DNA of 9,520 bases from DATKYV01 sp035528275 (GTDB lineage Bacteria > Acidobacteriota > Terriglobia > UBA7540). The notes beneath the pieces are model-generated. The model saw only the letters and a list, made by a program, of their open reading frames with translations, had not been told where the DNA came from and searched no databases. The stretch lies in contig DATKYV010000043.1 in the NCBI GenBank assembly GCA_035528275.1, forward strand, positions 1 through 9,520, given 5' to 3'. Positions 1-6,831 of this stretch are shown piece after piece. Each line of letters opens with the position of its first letter. Positions within the stretch are counted from its first letter, which is position 1. The translations under genes and the position numbers were made by a program.

Positions 1-1
1 C

Positions 2-151
2 CTCCCGCAGCTTTACATCGACCCGGTGGAGTGCATCGACTGCGGCGCCTGCGTGCCGGTCTGCCCGGTCTCGGCGATCTTCCCGCTCGACGACCTGCCG
101 GAGAAGTGGAGCAGCTTCACCGAGACCAACGCCGCGTACTATAAGAAGTAG
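2..151 (+). CDS. 4Fe-4S ferredoxin, C-terminal part (start outside window)
   Basis: This is the last 49 codons of a ferredoxin, open at the left edge and ending in TAG at 149-151. It carries small electrons in the cytoplasm for redox enzymes. The visible cluster motif is CIDCGACVPVCP, i.e. Cys-x2-Cys-x2-Cys-x3-Cys-Pro, which binds one [4Fe-4S] cluster. The run after it (acidic DDLPEKW, then an Asn/Tyr-rich tail ending YYKK) resembles the FdxA-type ferredoxins, which are about 80-110 residues long and often carry a second, N-terminal cluster. That half is not visible, so the 7Fe versus 8Fe type cannot be decided. The gene is followed at once by a strong terminator, so it is probably the last gene of its transcript and unrelated to the sugar genes downstream. 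The ferredoxin call is secure; the subtype is inference. Confidence 0.88.
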   Translation, partial: LPQLYIDPVECIDCGACVPVCPVSAIFPLDDLPEKWSSFTETNAAYYKK

Positions 152-156
152 CCACG

Positions 157-192
157 CACTTCCGGTGGAATCTCACCCGCCGGAAGTGTTTT
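157..192 (+). terminator. Rho-independent terminator after the ferredoxin gene
   Basis: A 9-bp perfect stem CACTTCCGG (157-165) pairs with CCGGAAGTG (180-188). It extends inward by one G-T wobble and two G-C pairs to a 12-bp stem with a short loop (169-176). TTTT follows directly at 189-192. It begins five bases after the ferredoxin stop codon and has the classic stem plus T-tract form. Confidence 0.85.
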
Positions 193-267
193 CAGCCTCG
201 ACCCGCTCCCCTTTCCTGCCGGCGGGGTTTTGCAGAAGCCTGCCACGCACGCACTTTCCAACCGGGG

Positions 268-296
268 TTGTCTCCATCACCAATTTCGGCTAGATT
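268..296 (+). promoter_or_regulatory. Candidate sigma70-type promoter for the dehydratase gene
   Basis: TTGTCT at 268-273 (4 of 6 to TTGACA) and TAGATT at 291-296 (4 of 6 to TATAAT, including the key first two and last bases) are separated by exactly 17 nt. Transcription would start near 303, leaving a leader of about 80 nt before the ATG at 386. It lies downstream of the ferredoxin terminator, as expected for a new transcription unit. It was found by eye with no experimental support. Confidence 0.45.
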
Positions 297-385
297 GCTG
301 CTTTCCTTCCTTGTCGCCCCGTTTCGGCGCTGAGCCAAGGATCGCCCGGATCTTCGGGTCAAAAATCTCCGGTCGGAGTCATTCC

Positions 386-1543
386 ATGAAAATCACCGCT
401 GTTGAGCCTTTCGTGCTGGGGACGAGCTGGCGAAACCTCGTGTTCATCAAAGTAAAGACCGATGAAGGCTTGGTCGGCATCGGCGAGTGCACGCTGCAAA
501 ACCGCGAAGAAGGAATTCTTGGCTACCTTCAGGGTGCGGCCCGCCGTCACGTTGTCGGGTCAGATCCTTTCAACATCGAAGATCTGTGGCTGCGAATGTA
601 TCGCAACGATTTCTGGCGCGACGGCGTCATCGCCACAACGGTTCTGAGCGGCATCGAAATCGCCTGTTGGGACATCGTCGGCAAAGCCCTGGGGCAGCCG
701 GTGTGGAAAATCCTGGGCGGGCGTTGCCACGAGAAGGTCAAAGCCTACGCCAACGCCTGGTACACGGTGGAGCGCAAGCCCGCGGAATTCGCCAAGCGCG
801 TCAAGGTGGTGCTCGACAAGGGGTACAAGGCGCTCAAGGTCGACCCCTTCGGCCCGGGGGGGCTGGAGATTACGCGCGCGGAAAAAGTCCGCTCGGTGGA
901 GCTGGTGGCGGCGATTCGCCAGGCGGTGGGGCCCGACGTCGAAATCTTCATCGAAATGCACGGCCGCTTCAGCGCCGCCACCGCCATTGACCTGGCGCAC
1001 ATGCTCGAGCCTTACTACCCGGGCTGGATTGAGGAGCCCTGCCCGCCCGAAGACATCCCCTCGCTCAAGAAGGTCGCCGACCACGTCAACCTCCCCGTCG
1101 CCACCGGCGAGCGTTACTTCACCCGCTACGGCTTCCGCGAGGCGCTGGAATCCGGCGCGCCGGACATCATCCAGGCCGACATCATCCACGCGGGCGGCAT
1201 GCTGGAGATGAAGAAAATCGCCGCCATGGCCGACGTGCGCTCCATGGTGATGGCGCCGCACAACTCAAACGGCCCGGTCTGCACCGCGGCAAGCGTCCAC
1301 TTCGACTTCTGCACCACAAACCTGAAGGTTCAGGAGTGCTTCGACGATTTCTCGGAGACCTGGGTGCGCGAGGCGGTGCCCGGCTGCCCCGTGCCCGTCG
1401 ACGGCTACTTCCCCCTGCCCGAAAAACCCGGCCTGGGCATCGAACTCAACGAAGATGTCATCAAAGCTCACCCGTACCAGGAAAGGTTCTTCAACATGTG
1501 GGAGGATGACTGGCATAAGCGCGGGTTCGGTGGAGGCAAGTAG
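386..1543 (+). CDS. Enolase-superfamily sugar-acid dehydratase (galactonate dehydratase-like)
   Basis: This 385-residue cytoplasmic enzyme of the mandelate racemase/galactonate dehydratase branch likely removes water from an aldonic acid to give a 2-keto-3-deoxy sugar acid, using one Mg2+. An N-terminal capping domain spans about residues 1-125 and a (beta/alpha)8 barrel follows. Visible active-site elements are KVD at 151-153, E190-M-H192 in EMHGRF, E216 in WIEEP, E242 in TGER, D265 in IQAD and H292 in APHNS. The metal ligands would be E190, E216 and E242, with H192 and H292 as acid/base residues. From memory, E. coli DgoD uses D183, H185, E209, E235 and H285, the same spacing shifted by seven. 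The first ligand is therefore Glu here rather than Asp. The ATG at 386 is chosen because CGGAG lies seven nt upstream and the protein begins like its family (MKITAVEPF). An in-frame TTG at 230 would add a non-conserved tail. The length matches the family. The substrate is not proven: gluconate, arabinonate or another aldonate is possible, though the nearby beta-galactosidase favours galactonate. Confidence 0.85.
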   Translation: MKITAVEPFVLGTSWRNLVFIKVKTDEGLVGIGECTLQNREEGILGYLQGAARRHVVGSDPFNIEDLWLRMYRNDFWRDGVIATTVLSGIEIACWDIVGKALGQPVWKILGGRCHEKVKAYANAWYTVERKPAEFAKRVKVVLDKGYKALKVDPFGPGGLEITRAEKVRSVELVAAIRQAVGPDVEIFIEMHGRFSAATAIDLAHMLEPYYPGWIEEPCPPEDIPSLKKVADHVNLPVATGERYFTRYGFREALESGAPDIIQADIIHAGGMLEMKKIAAMADVRSMVMAPHNSNGPVCTAASVHFDFCTTNLKVQECFDDFSETWVREAVPGCPVPVDGYFPLPEKPGLGIELNEDVIKAHPYQERFFNMWEDDWHKRGFGGGK

Positions 1544-1596
1544 GGGCGGGTTTCAAACCCGCCCGTGTAAGGCGGGCTCCCGAGCGCTCGAGGAGC
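1544..1596 (+). promoter_or_regulatory. Cluster of overlapping GC-rich hairpins before the ORF6N gene
   Basis: Three stems can be drawn in 53 nt. Stem 1 pairs GGGCGGG (1544-1550) with CCCGCCC (1558-1564), loop TTTCAAA, starting right after the dehydratase stop. Stem 2 pairs CCCGCC (1558-1563) with GGCGGG (1571-1576) and excludes stem 1. Stem 3 pairs GCTCC (1576-1580) with GGAGC (1592-1596), has a bulged A1591, and continues through CGA/TCG around a GCGC loop. It buries the AGGAG ribosome site of the next gene and shares base 1576 with stem 2. This could be a terminator/attenuator for read-through from the dehydratase, or a dispersed REP-like palindromic element. There is no T-tract. Confidence 0.5.
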
Positions 1597-1598
1597 AC

Positions 1599-2148
1599 AT
1601 GACGAAGTTGAAATCGCAAATTGCGACCTCAAAAGTGGCGATTCCGCCGGAGCTGATTGAGCGCAGGATCTTCCTGATCCGCAGCCAGAAGGTCATGCTG
1701 GACGCTGATTTGGCGGAATTGTATGAGGTTCCCACGAAATCCCTGAATCTGGCCGTCAAGCGGAACCCGTCTCGTTTCCCCAAGGATTCTATGTTCCGGC
1801 TTACGCGCGAAGAAGCGGAAGCTTTGAGGTTGCATTTTGAAACCTCAAAGCAGGGCCGCGGTGGAAGGCGCTACCTTCCCTACGCCTTCTCCGAACAGGG
1901 CGTCGCCATGCTTTCCGAGTGTCCTTAGAAGCGAACGCGCCGTGCAAGTCAACATCGCCATCATGCGAGCATTCGTCCGATTGCGTGCCATCCTTGCGTC
2001 CCACGAAGACCTGGCACGAAAGCTCGCGGAGATGGAGAAGAAACATGACGCGAAGTTTAGGGTGGTATTTGACGCCATCCGCCAAATGATGGCACCGGCC
2101 GAAAAAGGTCGCCCTCGGATTGGCTTTCAGACGGAGCGCGCAAAATGA
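1599..2148 (+). pseudogene. ORF6N-domain protein, frame broken by an apparent +1 insertion
   Basis: The first frame runs from ATG 1599 to TAG 1926-1928 and encodes 109 residues. From about residue 22 it matches the ORF6N DNA-binding domain type: RRIFLIRSQKVMLDADLAEL, then VKRNPSRFPKD, then GRGGRRYLPYAFSEQGVAML. Directly after MLS the family continues with an SVLRSERAVQVNIAIMRAF-like stretch. That stretch is present one frame over, from 1918 to the TGA at 2146-2148, with a coiled-coil-like DLARKLAEMEKKHD and the usual VVFDAIRQMM tail. Dropping one base, best placed at G1917, restores a single 182-residue protein of normal family length. ORF6N proteins occur in phages and widely in bacterial chromosomes and are thought to bind DNA; their exact role is unclear. 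AGGAG lies only three nt before the ATG and inside a hairpin. The break may be a true mutation, a +1 recoding site (CCT-TAG at 1923-1928) or an assembly error. Confidence 0.8.
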
Positions 2149-2149
2149 T

Positions 2150-5035
2150 ATGAAACCATCGCGACGACGATTTCTCCAATCCGCCCTCGGCATGCCGTTT
2201 GTCGCCGTAATCGGTGATGACGGTGCGCAACTTCTGCGCGCCGCGCCGCCGGCGCAGGGCCAAGACCTCTTTGACAATCCCCACATGATCCATTACGACG
2301 CGCAGTGCTTCACCCTGGAGGGCCGCGACACGCTCATCTTCAGCGCCGCGTTTCACTACCCGCGGTGCCCGAAAGGACTCTGGCGCGACCGGCTCACAAA
2401 GCTCCAACTCGCCGGATTCAACACCATCGAAACCTACGTCTTCTGGAACTACCACGAGCCCGAGGAAGGCCGTGTGGACCTGAGCGAGTTCGAGGAGTTC
2501 ATCGCGCTCGTCAAGCAGATGGGCTTCCGGATGATCGCCCGCCCCGGGCCTTACGTTTGCGCCGAGTGGGAGCGCGGCGGATTCCCTGACTGGGTGGCAG
2601 CCAAGCGCTTCCCGCTGCGCTCCAACCATCCTGAAAGCATCCGCACATCGCAGCTCTGGTTCAACGAGGTCTTGCCGGTGATCCAGCCGCACCAGATCAC
2701 CACCGGCGGGCCGGTCATCATGGTGCAGATCGAGAACGAATACGACTTCTGGCAACTCGCCGAGGACGCCAAGCGCGAATACGTTCGCGCCCTGGCGCGC
2801 ATGGCGTGGAACGCGGGGATCAACGTGCCGCTCATTACCTGCTGGACGAAGCAGGCGCGGGAAAATTCCGATCCCGAGATGGGGCGCATCGTGGACACCT
2901 GCAACTTCTATCCGCGCTGGGAGATTTTGAAGCAGGTTTCACCCGCGCTTCAGAAACTGCGGCAAGAGGAGCCCTCGGCGCCGCTGGGGATCAGCGAACT
3001 GCAAGGCGGGTGGTTCAGTCAGTGCGGGGGCGAGTACGGGAAGCCGTCCCTCGAGGAGGCGAAGGAGGCCATCAGCGCGCTCAATCGCCCGCAGAAGCCA
3101 ACCGTGGAAGAGTACATCGGCTGGGTGAGCCGCGCGGCCGGCAAACTTTCTGTCGAGCAGGAAGGCGTGGATGCCGCGCAGTACAACATGCTCGTGAAGA
3201 CGGCGATCGAGCAGGGCGTGACCTATCTCAACACCTACATGGCTTTCGGGGGCACGAATTTCGACTGGGCGGCGAAGACCATGACCACCACTTACGACTA
3301 CGCGGCGCCCATCCGCGAGCCCGGCGGGCTGTGGGACAAATACTACGCGGCGCGCGGCATCGGCGCCACCCTCTCGCTCCTGCAGCGCACCCTGCCCCGC
3401 GCCCAGCTTCTCGAAGGCGTTCCGCAATCGACCAACTCGAACGTCAGCGTCAGCGAACGCGTGAGCGGCAAAAGCGGCGTGCTGTTCGTTCGCGAAAACG
3501 CCAACGCCGACCAAAACTTCAAGATGACCTTCCGCGATCCGGAAAGCCCGACGCAGCGGCCGATCTCAACACCGCGCGAGGGCGAGCTGACGCTCGGGGC
3601 GCGGGAGATGAAGATGCTTCCCGTGCAGATTCCCATCACCGGCAGCACGCTTCGCTACTCCACGGCCGAAGTGCTCGCTCACGGCCTGATCGTCGACCGG
3701 CATTACCTGGTGGTCTACGACGAGCCCGGGCGCCTCGTGGAAATTTCCCTGGCCACTTCCGCCGAGCCGAGCGTCGAAGGCGATCCCGATTACAACTACT
3801 GGGATGAGGGATGGGAATCGATCGTCATTGGCGTGCGCGTTCGTGCCCTGGAGAGGGTTTTCATCGTCAACCATCACTTGATCTTGGTGGTCGCGCCCCG
3901 CGACCGCGCCCTGCGCTCCTGGACCGCCGAGTTCCCCTCTCAAATCATTCCCGGCGCCGAAGAACCCAAGCCCATGGTTCTGCCCTTTATCACTGACGCT
4001 TATCTGATCGGCGCCAGTGGTTCGAGCAAGAAAACCATTTGGGTAGAATTGGACTTCCTCCCCGGCGACCACTCGCTCACGGCGCTGCTGCCTCCCGTTC
4101 CCAGGAAGCTCCGCCTGGACGGAGTCGAGAAAGACTTTGCCTACGCTCGCGAGAAGCGGCTGGCCTTCCTGAGCCTGACCACCCCGCCGCCGCCCTACCA
4201 GCCCATCACCGTGAACCGGGTTGAGAGTTGGACGGAGAAATTCGACCCCGGCGTCGGCGATTGGCTGAGGGGTGCGGCGCGCCCGCTGGAAGAGCTGGGC
4301 CCGGTCCCCTACGGCTACGTCAAGTATCGCGCCGAGTTTGCGTATGGTGGCGAGCCCGCCATGCTGGTCTCCACGTTTGCCTACGATTTCAAAAAAGTTT
4401 TCGTGAACGGCAAGCTGGTTCCGGAAGCCTCGAATAACAGCAAGCGGACGGAAATCCCGCTTGGCAACTACGCGAAGAGCGGGACCAACATCCTGGAGAT
4501 CGCTTACGAAGCCTTCGGCAGCCCGAACGGCGGCCCCAACCTGGGCGAGTTGAAAGGTGTGGAATCCGCGCGCCTCGGGAAAGGCTCGACGGTCGAAGCG
4601 TGGCAGATTCAGCGCTTCCCCGCCCCCATGCGCGGGCGTGAGATCGATCCGGAATTTCCGAAGACAGGATGGCAGCCCGCCGAGCTCACCGAGTTCGCTG
4701 CCGGCGAGCCACTCGTTCCGGCGTTCACTTGGTGCCGCGCGCAGTTTGATTTCCCAAGTCCCGTCTCCGGATGGTCGGTCCCCTGGAAACTTACCTTCGA
4801 GGCGGAGCGCGATGCTTTGCTCTACCTGAACGGCAGGTTCGTGGGACGCTACGTTACCGCCGGCCCGCAAAAAGATTTCTACCTTCCCGAACCCTTCTTC
4901 GCCCCTCAAAGCAAGAAGAACGTTTTGACCATCCTCCTGGCCTACGCCGGCCACCCGCGCTTCATCCGCACCCTGCGCATCGCGCCCTACGAGGAGTACA
5001 CCACCCACCGCACGCGCCTGGAATTCGAATGGTAG
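2150..5035 (+). CDS. Tat-exported glycoside hydrolase family 35 (beta-galactosidase-like)
   Basis: A 961-residue enzyme that probably cleaves terminal beta-galactosides outside the cytoplasm. Residues 1-32 hold a twin-arginine signal (SRRRFLQSA followed by a moderately hydrophobic stretch), implying folded export. The catalytic TIM barrel covers about 45-415, with the GH35 signature GGPVIMVQIENEY at 186-198, where E197 is the expected acid/base. E283 in GISELQGGWF is the expected nucleophile. Further family marks are ETYVFWNYHEP (94-104), RPGPYVCAEW (131-140) and FGGTNFDW (366-373). Residues 420-690 are beta-rich, and two jelly-roll sugar-binding-like domains lie near 720-810 and 850-945. The ATG at 2150 is chosen because it starts the Tat signal; TTG 2120 would only prepend ten residues. 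Its ribosome site is weak (GGAG at 2133-2136, 13 nt away), and it starts one base after the ORF6N stop, so translational coupling is possible. Other beta-glycosides, e.g. glucosamine-type substrates known in GH35, cannot be excluded. Confidence 0.92.
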   Translation: MKPSRRRFLQSALGMPFVAVIGDDGAQLLRAAPPAQGQDLFDNPHMIHYDAQCFTLEGRDTLIFSAAFHYPRCPKGLWRDRLTKLQLAGFNTIETYVFWNYHEPEEGRVDLSEFEEFIALVKQMGFRMIARPGPYVCAEWERGGFPDWVAAKRFPLRSNHPESIRTSQLWFNEVLPVIQPHQITTGGPVIMVQIENEYDFWQLAEDAKREYVRALARMAWNAGINVPLITCWTKQARENSDPEMGRIVDTCNFYPRWEILKQVSPALQKLRQEEPSAPLGISELQGGWFSQCGGEYGKPSLEEAKEAISALNRPQKPTVEEYIGWVSRAAGKLSVEQEGVDAAQYNMLVKTAIEQGVTYLNTYMAFGGTNFDWAAKTMTTTYDYAAPIREPGGLWDKYYAARGIGATLSLLQRTLPRAQLLEGVPQSTNSNVSVSERVSGKSGVLFVRENANADQNFKMTFRDPESPTQRPISTPREGELTLGAREMKMLPVQIPITGSTLRYSTAEVLAHGLIVDRHYLVVYDEPGRLVEISLATSAEPSVEGDPDYNYWDEGWESIVIGVRVRALERVFIVNHHLILVVAPRDRALRSWTAEFPSQIIPGAEEPKPMVLPFITDAYLIGASGSSKKTIWVELDFLPGDHSLTALLPPVPRKLRLDGVEKDFAYAREKRLAFLSLTTPPPPYQPITVNRVESWTEKFDPGVGDWLRGAARPLEELGPVPYGYVKYRAEFAYGGEPAMLVSTFAYDFKKVFVNGKLVPEASNNSKRTEIPLGNYAKSGTNILEIAYEAFGSPNGGPNLGELKGVESARLGKGSTVEAWQIQRFPAPMRGREIDPEFPKTGWQPAELTEFAAGEPLVPAFTWCRAQFDFPSPVSGWSVPWKLTFEAERDALLYLNGRFVGRYVTAGPQKDFYLPEPFFAPQSKKNVLTILLAYAGHPRFIRTLRIAPYEEYTTHRTRLEFEW

Positions 5036-5339
5036 CCCACTGGATCATGTAGCGCCGGGTTGTTTTGTAACTCTGCGGCTTTTAGGTCTGGTGGCTGGCG
5101 CAGGGTTTTTCGCCTCCCGCGCGCAAGAAGAGAGTCGCTTGATCGCCCGAGCCCACCGGGTGGCGCATACATGCGGTTCTGTCGCATGTGTGCGTTTGGT
5201 AGGACTAGAATTCGGGTGTGTGAGCAAGAAGAGCCGCAGGCCCCGACGCAACCGAGACGCCTCGAACGTTCTTCTTGCCAGGGGAATCGAATCAATGCTA
5301 AATGATTAGGTTTCTGCACTTCATCAAGAGAAGGATTGT
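5036..5339. other. Intergenic leader between GH35 and homoserine dehydrogenase
   Basis: There is no convincing gene in these 304 nt. Near the GH35 end a weak 5-bp stem (CTGCG 5073-5077 with CGCAG 5099-5103) is followed by TTTTT at 5106-5110 and could be a poor terminator. A much stronger hairpin lies at 5164-5194 and is listed separately. TAGAAT at 5206-5211 matches 5 of 6 bases of a -10 box but lacks a recognisable -35, since the hairpin occupies that place. A GTG-initiated frame of 29 mostly basic codons (5220-5309) ends 30 nt before hom; it has no clear ribosome site and I do not call it a gene. I could not match the leader to a known SAM, threonine or lysine riboswitch by eye. Confidence 0.5.
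5164..5197 (+). terminator. Strong 12-bp hairpin upstream of homoserine dehydrogenase
   Basis: CGCATACATGCG (5164-5175) pairs with CGCATGTGTGCG (5183-5194) across a 7-nt loop, with one T-G wobble and no gaps, followed by TTT at 5195-5197. It could terminate the GH35 transcript or act as an attenuator or operator for the next gene, since a -10-like TAGAAT lies 12 nt downstream. The T-tract is short, so the terminator assignment is tentative. Confidence 0.45.
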
Positions 5340-6695
5340 ATGGCTCGGAAGCGGAAAAGCAGACCTCGTGAGCAGAAAGCGCCGAAGCGTGCCGGAAGGT
5401 GCGTGGTCCGGCTGGCGGTCATCGGCCTGGGCACCGTGGGTACAGGGGCCGTCAAGGTCTTACAAGAGCACGAGCACGAGGTCGAGCGGCGGCTGGGCTG
5501 CCGGCTGGAGTTGAAGACCATCTGCGACGTCCTGGCCAAAGACGTTTCCTGGTTCGGCCGTCCGGTGCGCATCACCCGCGACTGGAAAGAGGTCATCGGC
5601 GATCCGGAAATCGACATCGTGGTGGAGCTCATTGGCGGCGCCACGGTAGCGCGCGACGTGGCCTTCGCGGCGCTCGACGCCGGCAAGCACCTGGTGACCG
5701 CCAACAAGCAACTGATGGCCGAGCACGGCGTCGAGCTCGACGAGCGAAGCCGCACCGCCGGAGTTCACCTGGGAATCGAGGCCTGCGTGATGGGCGGGAC
5801 GCCGCTGCTCCACGCCGTGCGCGAGGGCTTGGCGGGCGAGCATTTCACGGCGACCTACGGAATTCTCAACGGCACCACCAACTACATCCTGACGGAGATG
5901 GAGGCGCGCGGCTCGTCGTTCGCTGAAGCCTTGGCCGAGGCTCAGCAGAAAGGTTACGCCGAGCGCGATCCCACCTTCGACGTGGAAGGTTACGACTCCC
6001 GCTACAAGATCGCCATCCTGGCGATGATCTGTTTCGGCCAGGCGGTGTCCGTGAAGAGCATTCCCGCCGAGGGCATCACGCGCATCGAGCAGGTGGACTT
6101 CGCCTACGCCCACCGCCTGAACCACACCATCCGCCTGATCGCCGGCGCCCGGCGGCGCAGCGGAAGGCGCCTGGAGATGTTCGTGCGGCCGATGATGATC
6201 CCCCAGGCATCGCCGCTGGCGCACGTTCTCGGGTCGATCAACGGCGTGCTGCTGGTCGGCAACAAGGGCGGCAACACCACCATCACCGGCCACGGCGCGG
6301 GCGGCGAGCCCACGGGCGTCGCGGTGCTTTCCGACGTTGTCCAGATCGCGCGCTCCATGGTGGCAGGCGGGGAAAGCATCACGCCGCTCGGCTACGTCAC
6401 CTGGCATCCGGCAAAGACCGCGTCGCCGGGTGAGAGCACCATGAGCGCCTATCTTCGCCTGGTGGTGCGCGACCGGCCGGGCATCCTGGCGCGGGTCTGC
6501 GGAATCCTGGCCCGGCACCACATCAACATCGACTCGGTGCTTCAGGAGCCGGCGGAAACCAAGAAGCATCTGCCCTTCGTGATGACCCTCGAGCCCACCG
6601 CGGAAAAGAACGTCACACGCGCCGTCAAAGAGATCGCTCGCCTGCCCTTCCTCGCCGAGCCGCCGCTCATGATGCCCTTCGCGGAACTTCCCTGA
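5340..6695 (+). CDS. hom: Homoserine dehydrogenase with C-terminal ACT domain
   Basis: A 451-residue cytoplasmic enzyme that reduces aspartate-4-semialdehyde to homoserine with NAD(P)H, the branch point to threonine, methionine and isoleucine. The nucleotide-binding fold begins at residue 23, with GLGTVG at 29-34. TANKQ at 120-124 supplies a conserved lysine (K123). The substrate region includes GILNGTTNYIL (174-184) and DPTFDVEGYDSRYK (210-223). E208, D214, D219 and K223 fall at the numbers I recall for the yeast enzyme's active site. GHGAGGEPT at 317-325 is also typical. An ACT domain at about 371-445 (LRLVVRDRPGILARV) suggests feedback control by an amino acid, usually threonine. The ATG at 5340 follows GAGAAGGA by four nt. 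It gives a basic 20-residue extension (MARKRKSRPREQ...) before the usual start, which is slightly unusual; a GTG at codon 22 is an alternative. No thrB, thrC or aspartokinase is adjacent. Confidence 0.96.
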   Translation: MARKRKSRPREQKAPKRAGRCVVRLAVIGLGTVGTGAVKVLQEHEHEVERRLGCRLELKTICDVLAKDVSWFGRPVRITRDWKEVIGDPEIDIVVELIGGATVARDVAFAALDAGKHLVTANKQLMAEHGVELDERSRTAGVHLGIEACVMGGTPLLHAVREGLAGEHFTATYGILNGTTNYILTEMEARGSSFAEALAEAQQKGYAERDPTFDVEGYDSRYKIAILAMICFGQAVSVKSIPAEGITRIEQVDFAYAHRLNHTIRLIAGARRRSGRRLEMFVRPMMIPQASPLAHVLGSINGVLLVGNKGGNTTITGHGAGGEPTGVAVLSDVVQIARSMVAGGESITPLGYVTWHPAKTASPGESTMSAYLRLVVRDRPGILARVCGILARHHINIDSVLQEPAETKKHLPFVMTLEPTAEKNVTRAVKEIARLPFLAEPPLMMPFAELP

Positions 6696-6747
6696 GATTT
6701 TTGCGGAATATAAGGCCGTGTCTTGGCGCTTCCCATGGCGCAGGGGC

Positions 6748-6763
6748 GCGAGGGTGTCCTCGC
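6748..6763. terminator. Small GC hairpin in the convergent hom/GH16 gap
   Basis: GCGAGG (6748-6753) pairs perfectly with CCTCGC (6758-6763) around a GTGT tetraloop. It lies between two genes that point at each other (hom ends at 6695, GH16 ends at 6832), where a bidirectional terminator would be expected. There is no T-tract directly beside it on either strand, so its function is uncertain. The rest of the 136-nt gap holds nothing I recognise. Confidence 0.25.
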
Positions 6764-6831
6764 CGGCGATGAAAGTTGGAAGGGTTTTTAGCGTACGGGC
6801 TTCAAGCGGGAAGAGCGAATCTCGATGAGCC

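Noticed and set aside
230..385. In-frame extension of the dehydratase from a TTG at 230
   Set aside because: The extra 52 residues show no family resemblance, cover the candidate promoter at 268-296, and the ATG at 386 has a good ribosome site and the family's usual N-terminus.
1544..2149. Insertion sequence or complete mobile element carrying ORF6N
   Set aside because: No transposase, no terminal inverted repeats at both ends and no target-site duplication visible; only a left-side palindrome cluster.
3566..5008. 480-codon minus-strand open frame opposite GH35
   Set aside because: Antisense to the C-terminal domains of a clear GH35 enzyme; composition is typical of a shadow frame, with no motifs.
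5220..5309. Small basic 29-residue frame upstream of hom as a leader peptide
   Set aside because: GTG start without a ribosome site, no Thr/Ile/Met codon run of the kind found in attenuation leader peptides, and no known family.
5036..5339. Known riboswitch (SAM, lysine, threonine-type) before hom
   Set aside because: I looked for the conserved cores and found no match; the hairpin alone is not enough for that claim.
5460..6569. 369-codon minus-strand open frame opposite homoserine dehydrogenase
   Set aside because: Antisense to an intact, highly conserved enzyme; no domain seen.
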